62,899 nt of DNA from IMG/VR virus record IMGVR_UViG_3300032304_001576, positions 1 to 62,899 of that record, one strand, 5' to 3'. The notes beneath the pieces were generated by a model. It ran no database searches and was not told the DNA's origin. It saw only the letters and a list, made by a program, of their open reading frames with translations. Each line of letters opens with the position of its first letter. Positions within the stretch are counted from its first letter, which is position 1. The DNA comes from a virus. Below, in pieces: positions 37,311-46,527 of the stretch. A program made the translations under genes and the position numbers.

Positions 37311-38877
37311 CGTCGGCCTGAGCAAGGCCATGAGTCCAGAATCATTTATTCCTGTGGACAAAGATGATTTCAGCCAGGATGCCGATTCAATTCTTAACCT
37401 AAATGGTCTATCACAAAATTTTAAAAGATCCGTTAGACGTAAATTAAACAAAAGCCTCATAACTGCAGGAGGCGAAATTGTAACAGCAGAAGATAACATG
37501 TATGCTGGCGACGACGCTACATCTAAGCAGATTATTCCAGATAAGTATGGGTACGGCATCTTTGACGTTGTAGAGCCTCTTTATAATCCTTATGCATTGG
37601 CTAAGATCTATGAACTATCTGCCCCCAACTATTCAGCAATCAATGCTAAGGTGGCAAATATTGTTGGCCTTGGATATGATTTGTTGCCTACCCTCAATGT
37701 CATGGAAAAACTTGAATCCATTTCAAGCACAGAAGAAATTGGTAGAGTGAGAAGAAATCTTGCTCGCCAGAAGCATCGTGTAATTGATTGGCTAGAAACA
37801 AGAAATGACGACGATACATTCACCATGACGTTGATGAAGGCCTACATTGATGCAGAGTCAACGGGGAATGGGTACATTGAAGTTGGAAGAAAAACAACTG
37901 GAGAAATTGGTTATATTGGACATATTCCTGCACCAACAATGAGAGTACGTCGTTTAAGAGATGGGTTTGTCCAAATTGTTAACGGTAAGGCTGTATTCTT
38001 CCGTAACTTCCAAGGTGAAGAAAAAAATCCTATTACCAACGACCCCAGGCCAAACGAAATAATTCATATCAAGAATTACACTCCAACAAATACTTATTAT
38101 GGACTACCTGCAATTGTGGCAGCAAAGAATGCAATGGCAGGAAATGAATTTGCTTCTCGCTTTAATCTAGAGTACTTTGAGAATAAGGCTGTTCCCCGCT
38201 ACATCTTTTGGCTTAAGGGTGCAAAGATGAGCCGCGCAGCAGAAGAAAGATTGTTTGAATTTTTCCAAGGTAATCTGCGCGGACAGTCCCATAGAACAGC
38301 CATTATCCCCATTCCTGGCGATACTCCAGATCATAAGGTAGAAATGAAGATGGAGCCCATTGAGACTAATATCCAGGATTCATCATTCAATAACTACAAG
38401 AAGATGAATAAGGATGAAATCCTTATGGCTCACCGTGTACCCTCCTCAAAAGTAGGATCTACAGAAGGAATTGGTTTGGCGGCGGCTAGAGAAGCAGATA
38501 GAACCTTTAAGGAACAAGTATGCAGACCAGCCCAAGATGCATTAGAAAAGAAAATCAACAAAATAATTGCTGAGAAAACTGATGCATTCAAGTTTGAGTT
38601 TAATGAACTCACCCTTACTGATGAGGAAACAAGATCTAAGATTGATGAGCGGTACCTGAGGATGCAAGTTATTGTTCCTAATGAAGTAAGAGAGCGACTT
38701 GGAATGTCCACCCTTCCTAGTGGAGACACCCCCGTTGTTCTTAATGCTCAAGCACAAGCAGAGCAAACTGCACAGTCAACAAGAAATAGAGTAAGAGATC
38801 AGCAACGTGCCTCAAATGCTCCAGATAACGATGAGTTAGGAAGAGCAACCCAAGGAGAAGGTAGGCAGCAAAATTAA
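37276..38877 (+). CDS. portal protein (HK97-type)
   Basis: 533 aa from the ATG at 37276 (MQQEPEETWIDNVGLS). The central block (NEIIHIKNYTPTNTYYGLPA, AAKNAMAGNEFASRFNLEYF, AVPRYIFWLKG) is the portal core, and DEILMAHRVPSSKVG the clip-side helix. It forms the dodecameric DNA channel at the capsid vertex. The start overlaps the previous gene by 35 bases. The C-terminal end is Gln/Ala/Arg-rich and disordered. Confidence 0.88.
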   Translation: MQQEPEETWIDNVGLSKAMSPESFIPVDKDDFSQDADSILNLNGLSQNFKRSVRRKLNKSLITAGGEIVTAEDNMYAGDDATSKQIIPDKYGYGIFDVVEPLYNPYALAKIYELSAPNYSAINAKVANIVGLGYDLLPTLNVMEKLESISSTEEIGRVRRNLARQKHRVIDWLETRNDDDTFTMTLMKAYIDAESTGNGYIEVGRKTTGEIGYIGHIPAPTMRVRRLRDGFVQIVNGKAVFFRNFQGEEKNPITNDPRPNEIIHIKNYTPTNTYYGLPAIVAAKNAMAGNEFASRFNLEYFENKAVPRYIFWLKGAKMSRAAEERLFEFFQGNLRGQSHRTAIIPIPGDTPDHKVEMKMEPIETNIQDSSFNNYKKMNKDEILMAHRVPSSKVGSTEGIGLAAAREADRTFKEQVCRPAQDALEKKINKIIAEKTDAFKFEFNELTLTDEETRSKIDERYLRMQVIVPNEVRERLGMSTLPSGDTPVVLNAQAQAEQTAQSTRNRVRDQQRASNAPDNDELGRATQGEGRQQN

Positions 38878-38907
38878 TAAACTTAGATATAATATAATTT
38901 AATTGTT

Positions 38908-41139
38908 ATGATTATTAATAAAGCACACTTCGATGTAGATGGAGACAGTCTCCGTCTTACTATGCCTATTGCTAAAATAGATGAAGAACGTAGAGTAGTT
39001 AGCGGATTCGCCACCCTTGACAACATAGATCGTCAAGGGGACATTCTTTTATCAGAAGCATCAAGAAAAGCCTTTGAAAACTTTAGAGGAAATGTCCGAT
39101 TGATGCATCAGCCAATTCCTGCTGGAAAAGTTATTTCCTTCCGTGAGAATTCTTTCTATGATCAAGAAACTGGAAAAACATACAGCGGCATATTCGTTGA
39201 CGCATACATCTCTAAAGGTGCAGAAAATATTTGGCAAATGGTTCTAGATGGTACCCTTACAGGTTTTTCAATCGGTGGCAGAATTGTAGATTTTGAAAAT
39301 AAGATGGACGATCAAGATGCTGATCGTGGCGCAGTAAGGGTTGTAAAAGAATATGAACTTATGGAACTCTCCTTAGTTGATAGCCCAGCCAATCAATTCG
39401 CTAACATCTTCTCTATTCAAAAATTAGGTGACGAAATCGTTACATCTGGAATTGCAACAGAATTTTCTACAGAAAATGTTTTTTGGTGCGCCTCAGACAA
39501 GATTGCTCTGACAGAAAAATCTGACTCTGCAGACTGCCCAGTTTGCCAAAACTCTATGAATGAAATCGGTTGGGTAGAATCAACGGATGTAAAGAAGAAT
39601 GAAGAGGTTGGAAGACTTGTGGATGGCTTTATTTCAAAGGCAGACTCAGTAAGAGTAGGAGATTTTGTATCATGGGGTTCAAGCGGTGGAACGGCTAGAG
39701 GAAAGGTAGAAAGAGTTGTACGATCAGGCTCTATTGATGTTCCTGGCTCAGACTTTACCATTAACGCAGAAGAAGGAAATCCTGCTGTTTTAATTAGAGT
39801 TTATCGTAAGGGTGCCGATGGCTGGGCTCCTTCAGATACAAGGGTTGGTCACAAAATGAGTACTCTTAGAAGAATCTCTGCCCTAAGCGCTAAGATGCAC
39901 GATGAAGACATGGAGGATGAGGATCTAGAAAAAGAAACAATAACTAGTGAAAATACTCCTGCTCGTAATGCACAGCAAGGTTTACCTGGAGGCATTCCAA
40001 AGTCTCCACGAAAGAAAAAGCGTATGTATCGCAAAGATGAGGGTATGGTTAAGTCTGGCGATTATGTAGTATTCTCAGACAAAGGGAAACTTTCTAAGGG
40101 TCGTGTGGATGTTATTGACACAGAGAAAGCGGCGGTTAGAATTTACAAAGAAGTGGCAGATAATAAGTTCCAACCAACCAATAACATCATCACTAAAAAT
40201 ATTACAGACTTAACAAAAATTAAGGTTGCAAGCAAAGAAGCATTAGAGAAGTCATTATCAAATGAAGATATTGATCATTTAAATACCTTAATTTCTCAGC
40301 ATAATGAAAAATATGGTAATGTTGATTCTAAGAATGTCTCATTCGACACGCTGCGTAAGGTTTTTGAGCGCGGCGTAACAGCATTTAAGGCTAACCCAGA
40401 GATGCAAAAGTCAGATGAGTATTCTCCTGAGCAATGGGCGTATGCAAGAGTTAATGGATTCTTGCAGGCGGTAAGATCAGGAAAATTCAACAACAGACCA
40501 TATGACACAGATTTGTTGCCAAAGGGTCACCCATTGTCAACGAAAAAGTCAGATAATTCAGAGGAAAATGAACTGGCTTTACAAAAACGAGAAGGAGGTG
40601 TTGAAATGGCTGACAATAATACAAGCCATGAAGAACTTGACACCGCCGAGGCAACAGACGAGACTTCTGAGGAAGTAACGTTTGAAGTAGAAGAAACTGT
40701 AGAGGACGTAGTTACGGAAGCGCTTGCAATGGCTAAGTCCGATGGTGTTGAGGCTGAAGTTGCCGATGATACCACCTCTGAAGTTTTTGACATGGAAAAG
40801 GCCCTTGGCGAGGTTAAGTCCTTCGTAGAAGAGACAATTACTAAGTCCATTGAAACTAATACCGAATCACTTGAAAAGTTCTCCAACGCAGTAGTCGAAC
40901 TTGCTAAGGCAGTTGACGAAAAGATTGGTCAACTTCAATCAAAGTATGAAGAGGTTACCAAAAGTTTAGCCGATCTTAATTCTGCTGCTGTAGAAATCGC
41001 TAACCGCGTAGAATCAGTAGAAGAAGAAACGGCAATTAAGAAGTCTGGTGAACTGGAATCCAGTATCCCAGAGCAACCCATAATGAAGAAATCAGTATGG
41101 GGCGGACGCTTCCTCAGTTCCGCAGAAGTATTTAACTAA
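38908..41139 (+). CDS. prohead protease fused to scaffold
   Basis: 743 aa. Residues about 1-165 are an HK97-type S78/U35 protease with likely catalytic H67 (RLMHQP) and S121 (GFSIGG) and the typical LMELSLVDSPAN. Then a Cys-pair insert (FWCASD...CPVC), two small barrels (VGDFVSWGSSGG; SGDYVVFSDKG) and an acidic coiled-coil scaffold from about 567. TATAAT boxes lie close upstream with no ribosome-binding site, so the start may be near-leaderless. Cleaves the scaffold during capsid maturation. Confidence 0.87.
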   Translation: MIINKAHFDVDGDSLRLTMPIAKIDEERRVVSGFATLDNIDRQGDILLSEASRKAFENFRGNVRLMHQPIPAGKVISFRENSFYDQETGKTYSGIFVDAYISKGAENIWQMVLDGTLTGFSIGGRIVDFENKMDDQDADRGAVRVVKEYELMELSLVDSPANQFANIFSIQKLGDEIVTSGIATEFSTENVFWCASDKIALTEKSDSADCPVCQNSMNEIGWVESTDVKKNEEVGRLVDGFISKADSVRVGDFVSWGSSGGTARGKVERVVRSGSIDVPGSDFTINAEEGNPAVLIRVYRKGADGWAPSDTRVGHKMSTLRRISALSAKMHDEDMEDEDLEKETITSENTPARNAQQGLPGGIPKSPRKKKRMYRKDEGMVKSGDYVVFSDKGKLSKGRVDVIDTEKAAVRIYKEVADNKFQPTNNIITKNITDLTKIKVASKEALEKSLSNEDIDHLNTLISQHNEKYGNVDSKNVSFDTLRKVFERGVTAFKANPEMQKSDEYSPEQWAYARVNGFLQAVRSGKFNNRPYDTDLLPKGHPLSTKKSDNSEENELALQKREGGVEMADNNTSHEELDTAEATDETSEEVTFEVEETVEDVVTEALAMAKSDGVEAEVADDTTSEVFDMEKALGEVKSFVEETITKSIETNTESLEKFSNAVVELAKAVDEKIGQLQSKYEEVTKSLADLNSAAVEIANRVESVEEETAIKKSGELESSIPEQPIMKKSVWGGRFLSSAEVFN
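40606..41139 (+). CDS. internal in-frame scaffold protein
   Basis: A strong AAGGAGG lies 7 nt before an in-frame ATG (MADNNTSHEELDTAEATDET) inside the protease gene. The 177-aa product is an acidic coiled coil (EEVTFEVEETVEDV; SLADLNSAAVEIANRVES), as expected for a scaffold made separately in excess, like lambda C/Nu3. Confidence 0.7.
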   Translation: MADNNTSHEELDTAEATDETSEEVTFEVEETVEDVVTEALAMAKSDGVEAEVADDTTSEVFDMEKALGEVKSFVEETITKSIETNTESLEKFSNAVVELAKAVDEKIGQLQSKYEEVTKSLADLNSAAVEIANRVESVEEETAIKKSGELESSIPEQPIMKKSVWGGRFLSSAEVFN

Positions 41140-41171
41140 TTAATTAAAGAAAGAGAGGTGCAAAGAAAAGC

Positions 41172-42290
41172 ATGAGTGACGCAATTAATAAGGCCGCTGC
41201 CGCAGTAAATGTTGGTACAGGTGCAATCATCTCAGATCTCGCTTCAAGCGGTGATATGGAGAACTTGACAAGCAACCCACTAACACAAAATGGTGGCGTC
41301 CTACTTCCAGAACAATCCCGTCGATTCCTAGACTATGTGTTTGACCAAATGGTCCTAGGTAACGATGGTCGTAGACAAGTCATGCGTTCAAATACCGCTG
41401 AATTCGATAAGATTCAGGTCGGTACACGCTTGATCCGTAAAGCATCACAGGCAAGTGATAACATCTTTGATGCTGCTGCAGGCGAAACAGACTACGCTAA
41501 CCGTGGCGCACAATTCACCAAGGTTGAAATTGTCACTACTAAGTTCCGCTTGGATTACGAACTCTCAACTGAGGCACTTGAGGATAACATTGAAGGTACT
41601 GCTCTTGAAGATCACATCGTACGCCTAATGGCTAACCAATTCGGTAATGATCTTGAAGATATCGCCATCAATGGTCTCGCTGCTCAGGGTACTGCATCAT
41701 ACGCTGGTACAACTTACCCATACACAATCGATGGGTTCGTTAAACTCGCTGATGGCGCTGCTGGTGGTACTCACTTCGGTACCGCTGCAACCCTTACCAC
41801 AGCATCAACATTCTTCACCGCTGCTACTACAGCAGGTCAGGTAAAGAGTGGTTCCGCAATCGCCTTCTTTGAGCAACTTTACAACGCATTGCCCCGTAAG
41901 TTCAAGGCTCGTCGTCAAGAGTTGAAGTTCTATGCTTCAACAAAGAACGTACAAACCCTTCTTACGGATCTCCGCGCAATTGGTTCAGGTGGCGTTCCTG
42001 AGGATATCGCTTCTGGTATCCTTCGTGGTTCACAGCCTCGCGTCGGTGGTCCTGCTGGTATGACAACCTCCATCTTCGGTATTCCCGTGATGGAAGTTCC
42101 ACTATACCCAGATCACTACGTTGACCTTACGTTCCCACAGAACAGAATCTGGGGCTTCCAGAGAGATGTTACTGTACACCGTGAGTTCCAGCCAAAGAAA
42201 GACACCGTAGAGTACACAGTTTACGTCCGCATGGGTCTTAACATTGAGGAACTTTCCGCAATGGCTAAGGCTAACGCCGTAACTGGCTGA
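41172..42290 (+). CDS. major capsid protein (HK97 fold)
   Basis: 372 aa. LLPEQSRRFLDYVFDQMVLG, KVEIVTTKFRLDYELSTEAL (E-loop/spine region), LEDIAINGL and GIPVMEVPLYPDHYVDLTFP fit HK97-type capsid proteins. Codons are more GC-rich and regular than those of the neighbours, as in other highly expressed genes here. GAGAGGTG precedes the ATG; a terminator follows. Confidence 0.9.
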   Translation: MSDAINKAAAAVNVGTGAIISDLASSGDMENLTSNPLTQNGGVLLPEQSRRFLDYVFDQMVLGNDGRRQVMRSNTAEFDKIQVGTRLIRKASQASDNIFDAAAGETDYANRGAQFTKVEIVTTKFRLDYELSTEALEDNIEGTALEDHIVRLMANQFGNDLEDIAINGLAAQGTASYAGTTYPYTIDGFVKLADGAAGGTHFGTAATLTTASTFFTAATTAGQVKSGSAIAFFEQLYNALPRKFKARRQELKFYASTKNVQTLLTDLRAIGSGGVPEDIASGILRGSQPRVGGPAGMTTSIFGIPVMEVPLYPDHYVDLTFPQNRIWGFQRDVTVHREFQPKKDTVEYTVYVRMGLNIEELSAMAKANAVTG

Positions 42291-42311
42291 TAATTTAATA
42301 GTTGTTGGGTA

Positions 42312-42336
42312 GGGGGCCGCATACGCGGCCCCCTTT
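42312..42336 (+). terminator. intrinsic terminator after capsid gene
   Basis: GGGGGCCGC pairs with GCGGCCCCC around ATAC, followed by TTT, 20 bases past the stop. It should limit read-through and keep capsid mRNA high. Confidence 0.85.
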
Positions 42337-42388
42337 CCATATTCCAAAATATAGTAAAATATAAATAATTAAATCATGGCGGTGCTGA

Positions 42389-43294
42389 ATGCTTGAATAT
42401 TTAAGAAAAGATAACTCTCCGTTAACAATATCTTATACGGCGAGTTCATACGCTACTAATGTGTATTTTGAAGCCTATGATTTGGATACAGAAGAGTTTA
42501 TCCAAAGTGGAGCGGCGACAACTAGTGGGTCATCCATTTATTCAATTACTTTTACAGCAGACTCAACAGCATACGATAGAAATATCAAATTAGAAATAAT
42601 CACAACAAGTTCTGCTAATGCCTACAATGAAATACAAAATGTTTCCTTGATAAGACCTTATGCGTCAGTAAGTAGAATTGAATCTCTGGCTACTATCCCT
42701 CCTAACACAGCATCATCTACATTACTTAAATTAGAACGCAGGGCACGACTAAGCCTCAACGCATTTATTGGACATAGTTTTTATAAACTTAAAAAAGATA
42801 TGACTGTATATGGTAACAACACAGATATTCTTACACTTCCAGAAAATCTTTACAGAATAGATAAAGTTTATGAAGACGATTTATTAGTATATGAAAGAGA
42901 TAATACAGAAATTCAATTAGAGCATCCAATAGAAATTGCCGACTCACGAAATAGAATTAAGATTGTTAACACTTCATCTAAGAGTAAAGACACGGCAGAA
43001 TCACCTATATTTTCAGTATTCTATTATCAAGGTGTATTTAAAAAAGATCATGCCTACAGAATAGATGGGATATGGGGTTGGGACTATATTCCAGCCGATA
43101 TTGAGCAGGCGACGGCATTACTAGTAGAAGATTATTTATGCAATGATTTCAATATCAGGAACAAAAATATTGCAGAACTATCCAACGACTCATATGATAT
43201 TAAATATGGCTCAGATTTCGCCACAGGAACAGGAAACCTTGCTGTAGACAATCTTATTGCTCACTATAAAGAGCCTAGATATTTGGTGATTTAA
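42389..43294 (+). CDS. head-tail connector (adaptor), 301 aa
   Basis: N-terminal Ig-like Ser/Thr domain (residues about 1-95) followed by an adaptor-like helical domain (LLKLERRARLSLNAFIGHSF, DIEQATALLVEDYLCNDF). Position after the capsid gene and before the stopper supports a gp6/gp15-like role under the portal. Confidence 0.75.
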   Translation: MLEYLRKDNSPLTISYTASSYATNVYFEAYDLDTEEFIQSGAATTSGSSIYSITFTADSTAYDRNIKLEIITTSSANAYNEIQNVSLIRPYASVSRIESLATIPPNTASSTLLKLERRARLSLNAFIGHSFYKLKKDMTVYGNNTDILTLPENLYRIDKVYEDDLLVYERDNTEIQLEHPIEIADSRNRIKIVNTSSKSKDTAESPIFSVFYYQGVFKKDHAYRIDGIWGWDYIPADIEQATALLVEDYLCNDFNIRNKNIAELSNDSYDIKYGSDFATGTGNLAVDNLIAHYKEPRYLVI

Positions 43295-43737
43295 TGTCTG
43301 GGTGCATTAGTTCTACATCATATACGATGAAAGCCGATATTTATTCTGCCTCTGTTACTCAAGGGGCGGCTGGTGAAGTAATAAGAACTTGGGTCAAGGA
43401 AGAAACTATAGATTGTTACGCAAGAGGAATTCTCCGTAAGGGTGTTGGAGAAAACTCAACGGCGTTTGAAATTAATAATTATGTAAATATTCTTAACTCT
43501 ATGGTCAAGGTAAGGGCTAATAAAATTATTGCTGCAGATAAAAGAATAGCAAATATTAGAAACGACTATGAAATTATTTATAAGGAAGGTCAAGACCCAG
43601 CAACTGCTGGTGGCATTGGTGGGTCAACCATTTTTGAACCTAGAGGTAGCACCCCTATAACTAATTTTGATGGATCAATTATAGAATACGAAACTGTTCT
43701 TATGCGGCAAGAAATTCAAAGACTGGGTATTGTTTAA
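43294..43737 (+). CDS. head-tail connector (stopper), 147 aa
   Basis: Small beta-rich protein (ADIYSASVTQGAAGEVIRTW, ETIDCYARGILRKG) with an EYETVLMRQEIQRLG end. Order in the connector block fits the stopper that closes the portal channel. Starts overlap as TAATG on both sides. Confidence 0.7.
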   Translation: MSGCISSTSYTMKADIYSASVTQGAAGEVIRTWVKEETIDCYARGILRKGVGENSTAFEINNYVNILNSMVKVRANKIIAADKRIANIRNDYEIIYKEGQDPATAGGIGGSTIFEPRGSTPITNFDGSIIEYETVLMRQEIQRLGIV

Positions 43738-44441
43738 TGGCAACTAAAGTTTTTAATACAGATAAATTTTCTGAAAAAGTGATAGCCTTATCAATGTACG
43801 ATAGTACGCTTTTAACAGATTTATATTTAAATCCATTTAACGCTCAAAAAATTAATCGTGGGGCAGCCTTTCTTATTAAAAATTATTTTGAAGAATATAT
43901 GGATGCAAAGTCTAAACAAAATCCTCAGTCATATCATCATGTTTATGAGTTTGATAACATAGGAAATAGATCTTCTAGATTATTTAAAGCAAATATTAAT
44001 AGTACGCCAGATGGAAGCGCTACAATAACTTATTCATTCACTAACGCTAAATTACCTAATAGAGAAGGATACCCTTTTCCTAATAAAGCAGAGGTAATGG
44101 AGGCTGGAAACCCAATTACAATAACTCCGAAAAAATCAGAATATTTACAGTTTATGTTAGAGGATGGAAAGTTTGTTAAAAGTAAAAAGGTAGTTGTTAA
44201 TAATCCTGGTGGCCCAGGGGTAGCAAAAAGTTTTGAAACTACTCTAAATAGATTTATGTCATCTCAAGCACAAGTTGTTTTAACAAAAGCAAGGTATTTT
44301 GAAAGAATAGAAGATGCTGTGGTTGTAAAAAGAACCATTATGATTCCTAGAATAAATTCTGGATTAGTCTCAGATGCTATACAGCGTGCTAAAATAGATG
44401 CAGATCAAATAACTGCAGGCTTAGGAGCATTATATGCCTAG
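43737..44441 (+). CDS. neck / tail-completion protein, 234 aa
   Basis: MATKVFNTDKFSEKVIALSM with a basic helical N-terminus and beta segments, ending QRAKIDADQITAGLGALYA. Its place between stopper and terminator suggests an HK97 gp10-like neck protein; similarity is weak. Confidence 0.65.
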   Translation: MATKVFNTDKFSEKVIALSMYDSTLLTDLYLNPFNAQKINRGAAFLIKNYFEEYMDAKSKQNPQSYHHVYEFDNIGNRSSRLFKANINSTPDGSATITYSFTNAKLPNREGYPFPNKAEVMEAGNPITITPKKSEYLQFMLEDGKFVKSKKVVVNNPGGPGVAKSFETTLNRFMSSQAQVVLTKARYFERIEDAVVVKRTIMIPRINSGLVSDAIQRAKIDADQITAGLGALYA

Positions 44442-44928
44442 TTACACAGAACTTCCAATAGTTCTTATTAATAATTATTTGTGGGCTCTTGCCCGTGGAA
44501 ATGTTGCGGGTCAACCAGCGGTTGCCAGCGCTGTATGGAATACAGCCTCATATACCTTCACACCATTCTATCCCGTAAGTGAAAACCTTGCTCCAGACTC
44601 TGAACCGATTCCATATATTTTATACGATTACATATTTCTTCCAAAGCCAGGAACATTTTGGCCTATGCAAAAAGAAGAAGCAGACTACATAATAGTAGGC
44701 GATTTACCTCAAATTTATTATATAAAAAACTATATTGTAGAGGCTTTGGAAAAGTTTGATGAAAGTGCGCGGGAAGTAAATAACCATCTTCTTACCGCTT
44801 CAGTATCTACTAATTTTAAATACATAACGGTAGACCAAGAAAACTATATTGCGGAAGAAAAAAGAATTGGTAGTTTTGCCCCTAAGTTCATCACATGTCT
44901 TAAATTAACTTATGAATATACTAAATAA
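44434..44928 (+). CDS. tail terminator protein, 164 aa
   Basis: PYILYDYIFLPKPGTFWPMQ, IVGDLPQIYYIKNYIVEALE and FITCLKLTYEYTK match the tail-terminator layout (alpha/beta ring that caps the tail tube). Overlaps the previous gene by 8 bases. Confidence 0.75.
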   Translation: MPSYTELPIVLINNYLWALARGNVAGQPAVASAVWNTASYTFTPFYPVSENLAPDSEPIPYILYDYIFLPKPGTFWPMQKEEADYIIVGDLPQIYYIKNYIVEALEKFDESAREVNNHLLTASVSTNFKYITVDQENYIAEEKRIGSFAPKFITCLKLTYEYTK

Positions 44929-44996
44929 ACCCAGATATGATAACATATCTATGAGGAAGCGTAATACAATATCGCTTCAAGGAGGTGAAAAAATAA

Positions 44997-45755
44997 ATGG
45001 CCAGAGACTTTAATGCAAAGAATATTATTACAGGCGCAGCAACCGTATATGTCGGCAAGGACGGTGTAGAGAATAACAGAATCAATGTTTCATCTGCTAC
45101 TGCAACCGCACAAGATCCAGGTAACGTTACCACAGTTACTGACGGTGAATGGTACCACCTAGGTTACACAATGGAAGGCGTCACGCTCAACATTGAACCA
45201 ACCTTCAATGACGTTATGGTTGATCAGTTGCTTGACACAGCAAGACTGTTCAAGACTCAACAAAGAGTTACTGTCGCTACATCACTTACAGAGGCTACGC
45301 TAGAAAATCTTTATGTTGCTATTGGTGGCGCTTCAACTGACTACCAAACTGCTTCCGCAGGCGCATCATATAACCAAATCACCGCAGCAGACGGCTCTGC
45401 AAGCGCCCTAGGTGCAGCAGGTGCTAGTGCAGTTTTCGTTAGTGGTTCCGCTAATGCACAGGTTCAGAATCTACTTCATCTTAATGGTGGTTCACTTGGT
45501 ATTGCTCCTGTGGAGCGTTCCATGTGTTTCGTTGGTTCTGCACCCACCTCAGTCGCTGAATCAGGTGGTGCAAACAAGAGAGCAGAAAGAATCTACACGG
45601 TTTACCGCGCTGTTTCTGTTGAAGCAGTTGGTGTTGGTGTTCGTCGTGACGACGCCACAGTATTCCCTGTTAACTTCCGCGTTCTACCCTCTACCTCTAA
45701 CGAGGCACCTGACGGCAACGCCGCATACGGCAAGATTGTTGACCGTATCTTCTAA
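44997..45755 (+). CDS. major tail protein
   Basis: 252 aa. ITGAATVYVGKDGVENNRIN, WYHLGYTMEGVTLNIEPTFN and DQLLDTARLFKTQQRVTVAT are typical of the tail-tube fold. A very strong AAGGAGGTGA and GC-richer codons point to high expression. It is followed by a 15-bp terminator hairpin. Confidence 0.9.
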   Translation: MARDFNAKNIITGAATVYVGKDGVENNRINVSSATATAQDPGNVTTVTDGEWYHLGYTMEGVTLNIEPTFNDVMVDQLLDTARLFKTQQRVTVATSLTEATLENLYVAIGGASTDYQTASAGASYNQITAADGSASALGAAGASAVFVSGSANAQVQNLLHLNGGSLGIAPVERSMCFVGSAPTSVAESGGANKRAERIYTVYRAVSVEAVGVGVRRDDATVFPVNFRVLPSTSNEAPDGNAAYGKIVDRIF

Positions 45756-45773
45756 TAATTCAACATAGTTTAT

Positions 45774-45806
45774 GATAAAGGCGCAGTATTTTACTGCGTC
45801 TTTATC
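45774..45806 (+). terminator. bidirectional terminator hairpin
   Basis: A 15-pair stem from GATAAAGGCGCAGTA to its partner (one G-T pair) with a TTT loop, 19 bases past the major tail gene. Confidence 0.8.
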
Positions 45807-45847
45807 ATTTATACTGTATAATATTGCTAACAACGAAAGGATATCAA

Positions 45848-46183
45848 ATGGCAACCAAAGTATATGAAACTGTAGAACTAGAACTCCTTGATGGCAGAAC
45901 AATTACTGTCAAGCCCCTTAATCTTAAAAACCTCCGTGAGGTTATGAAGGAATGGCAGAAGGCCTCAGAAGTTGAAAATGAGGACGAGTTCCTTGACGTT
46001 CTAATTAAATGTACATCGATTGCTTTCCGTCAATTTGCTCCAGATTTGGCTGGAACAACTGAAGAACTTGAAGAAGCGGTAGACCTTCAGACAATGTATA
46101 AGATCCTTGAGGTTGCTGCCGATATCAAGTTGAACGACCCAAACCTAGTAGCGACGGCTCAGGAACTCGCTGGGAGGATCTAG
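45848..46183 (+). CDS. tail assembly chaperone, short form
   Basis: 111 aa from ATG 45848 (AAAGGA upstream): MATKVYETVELELLDGRTIT, LREVMKEWQKASEVENEDEF, then helices. It sits just before the tape measure gene, as in lambda G. The slippery CCCAAAC lies near its end. Confidence 0.85.
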   Translation: MATKVYETVELELLDGRTITVKPLNLKNLREVMKEWQKASEVENEDEFLDVLIKCTSIAFRQFAPDLAGTTEELEEAVDLQTMYKILEVAADIKLNDPNLVATAQELAGRI

Positions 46184-46527
46184 ACCTAGCCTCCATGCTT
46201 GGAGAAGTCTTTCTGTTGGGACATTGGAAAGACTACGAAGAACTTGAATCGTCGCTATCTATGCCAGAACTTGCCGCTACATTAAAAGCAGTTTATGAGG
46301 CGGAAAGAAGAAGACAAAAGTTTATGGCTGCTCTTCAGGGCATAGACATTGACGAAAATTCTGAAGAACCAAAGGAGGAGTCCCGAATTCCTAGCGTAGA
46401 AGAAATTCAGGCTAGGGCAGTCGCAAGACTGACTGGTGATAAGAGTATGGCTGGAGCAATTGAACAAGGGTTTACCCCAGATATGGGTGTTATATATGAG
46501 TTAGCAGAGGGCGCTGAACTTGGCTAA
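45848..46527 (+). CDS. tail assembly chaperone, -1 frameshift fusion (G-GT type)
   Basis: Slippery heptamer CCCAAAC at 46138-46144 in the frame C-CCA-AAC. A -1 slip leads into KPSSDGSGTRWEDLDLASML and the open frame to 46527 (LLGHWKDYEELESSLSMPEL ... IYELAEGAELG). The fusion would be about 226 aa. The second frame's only own ATG is at 46195, without a ribosome-binding site. Confidence 0.85.
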
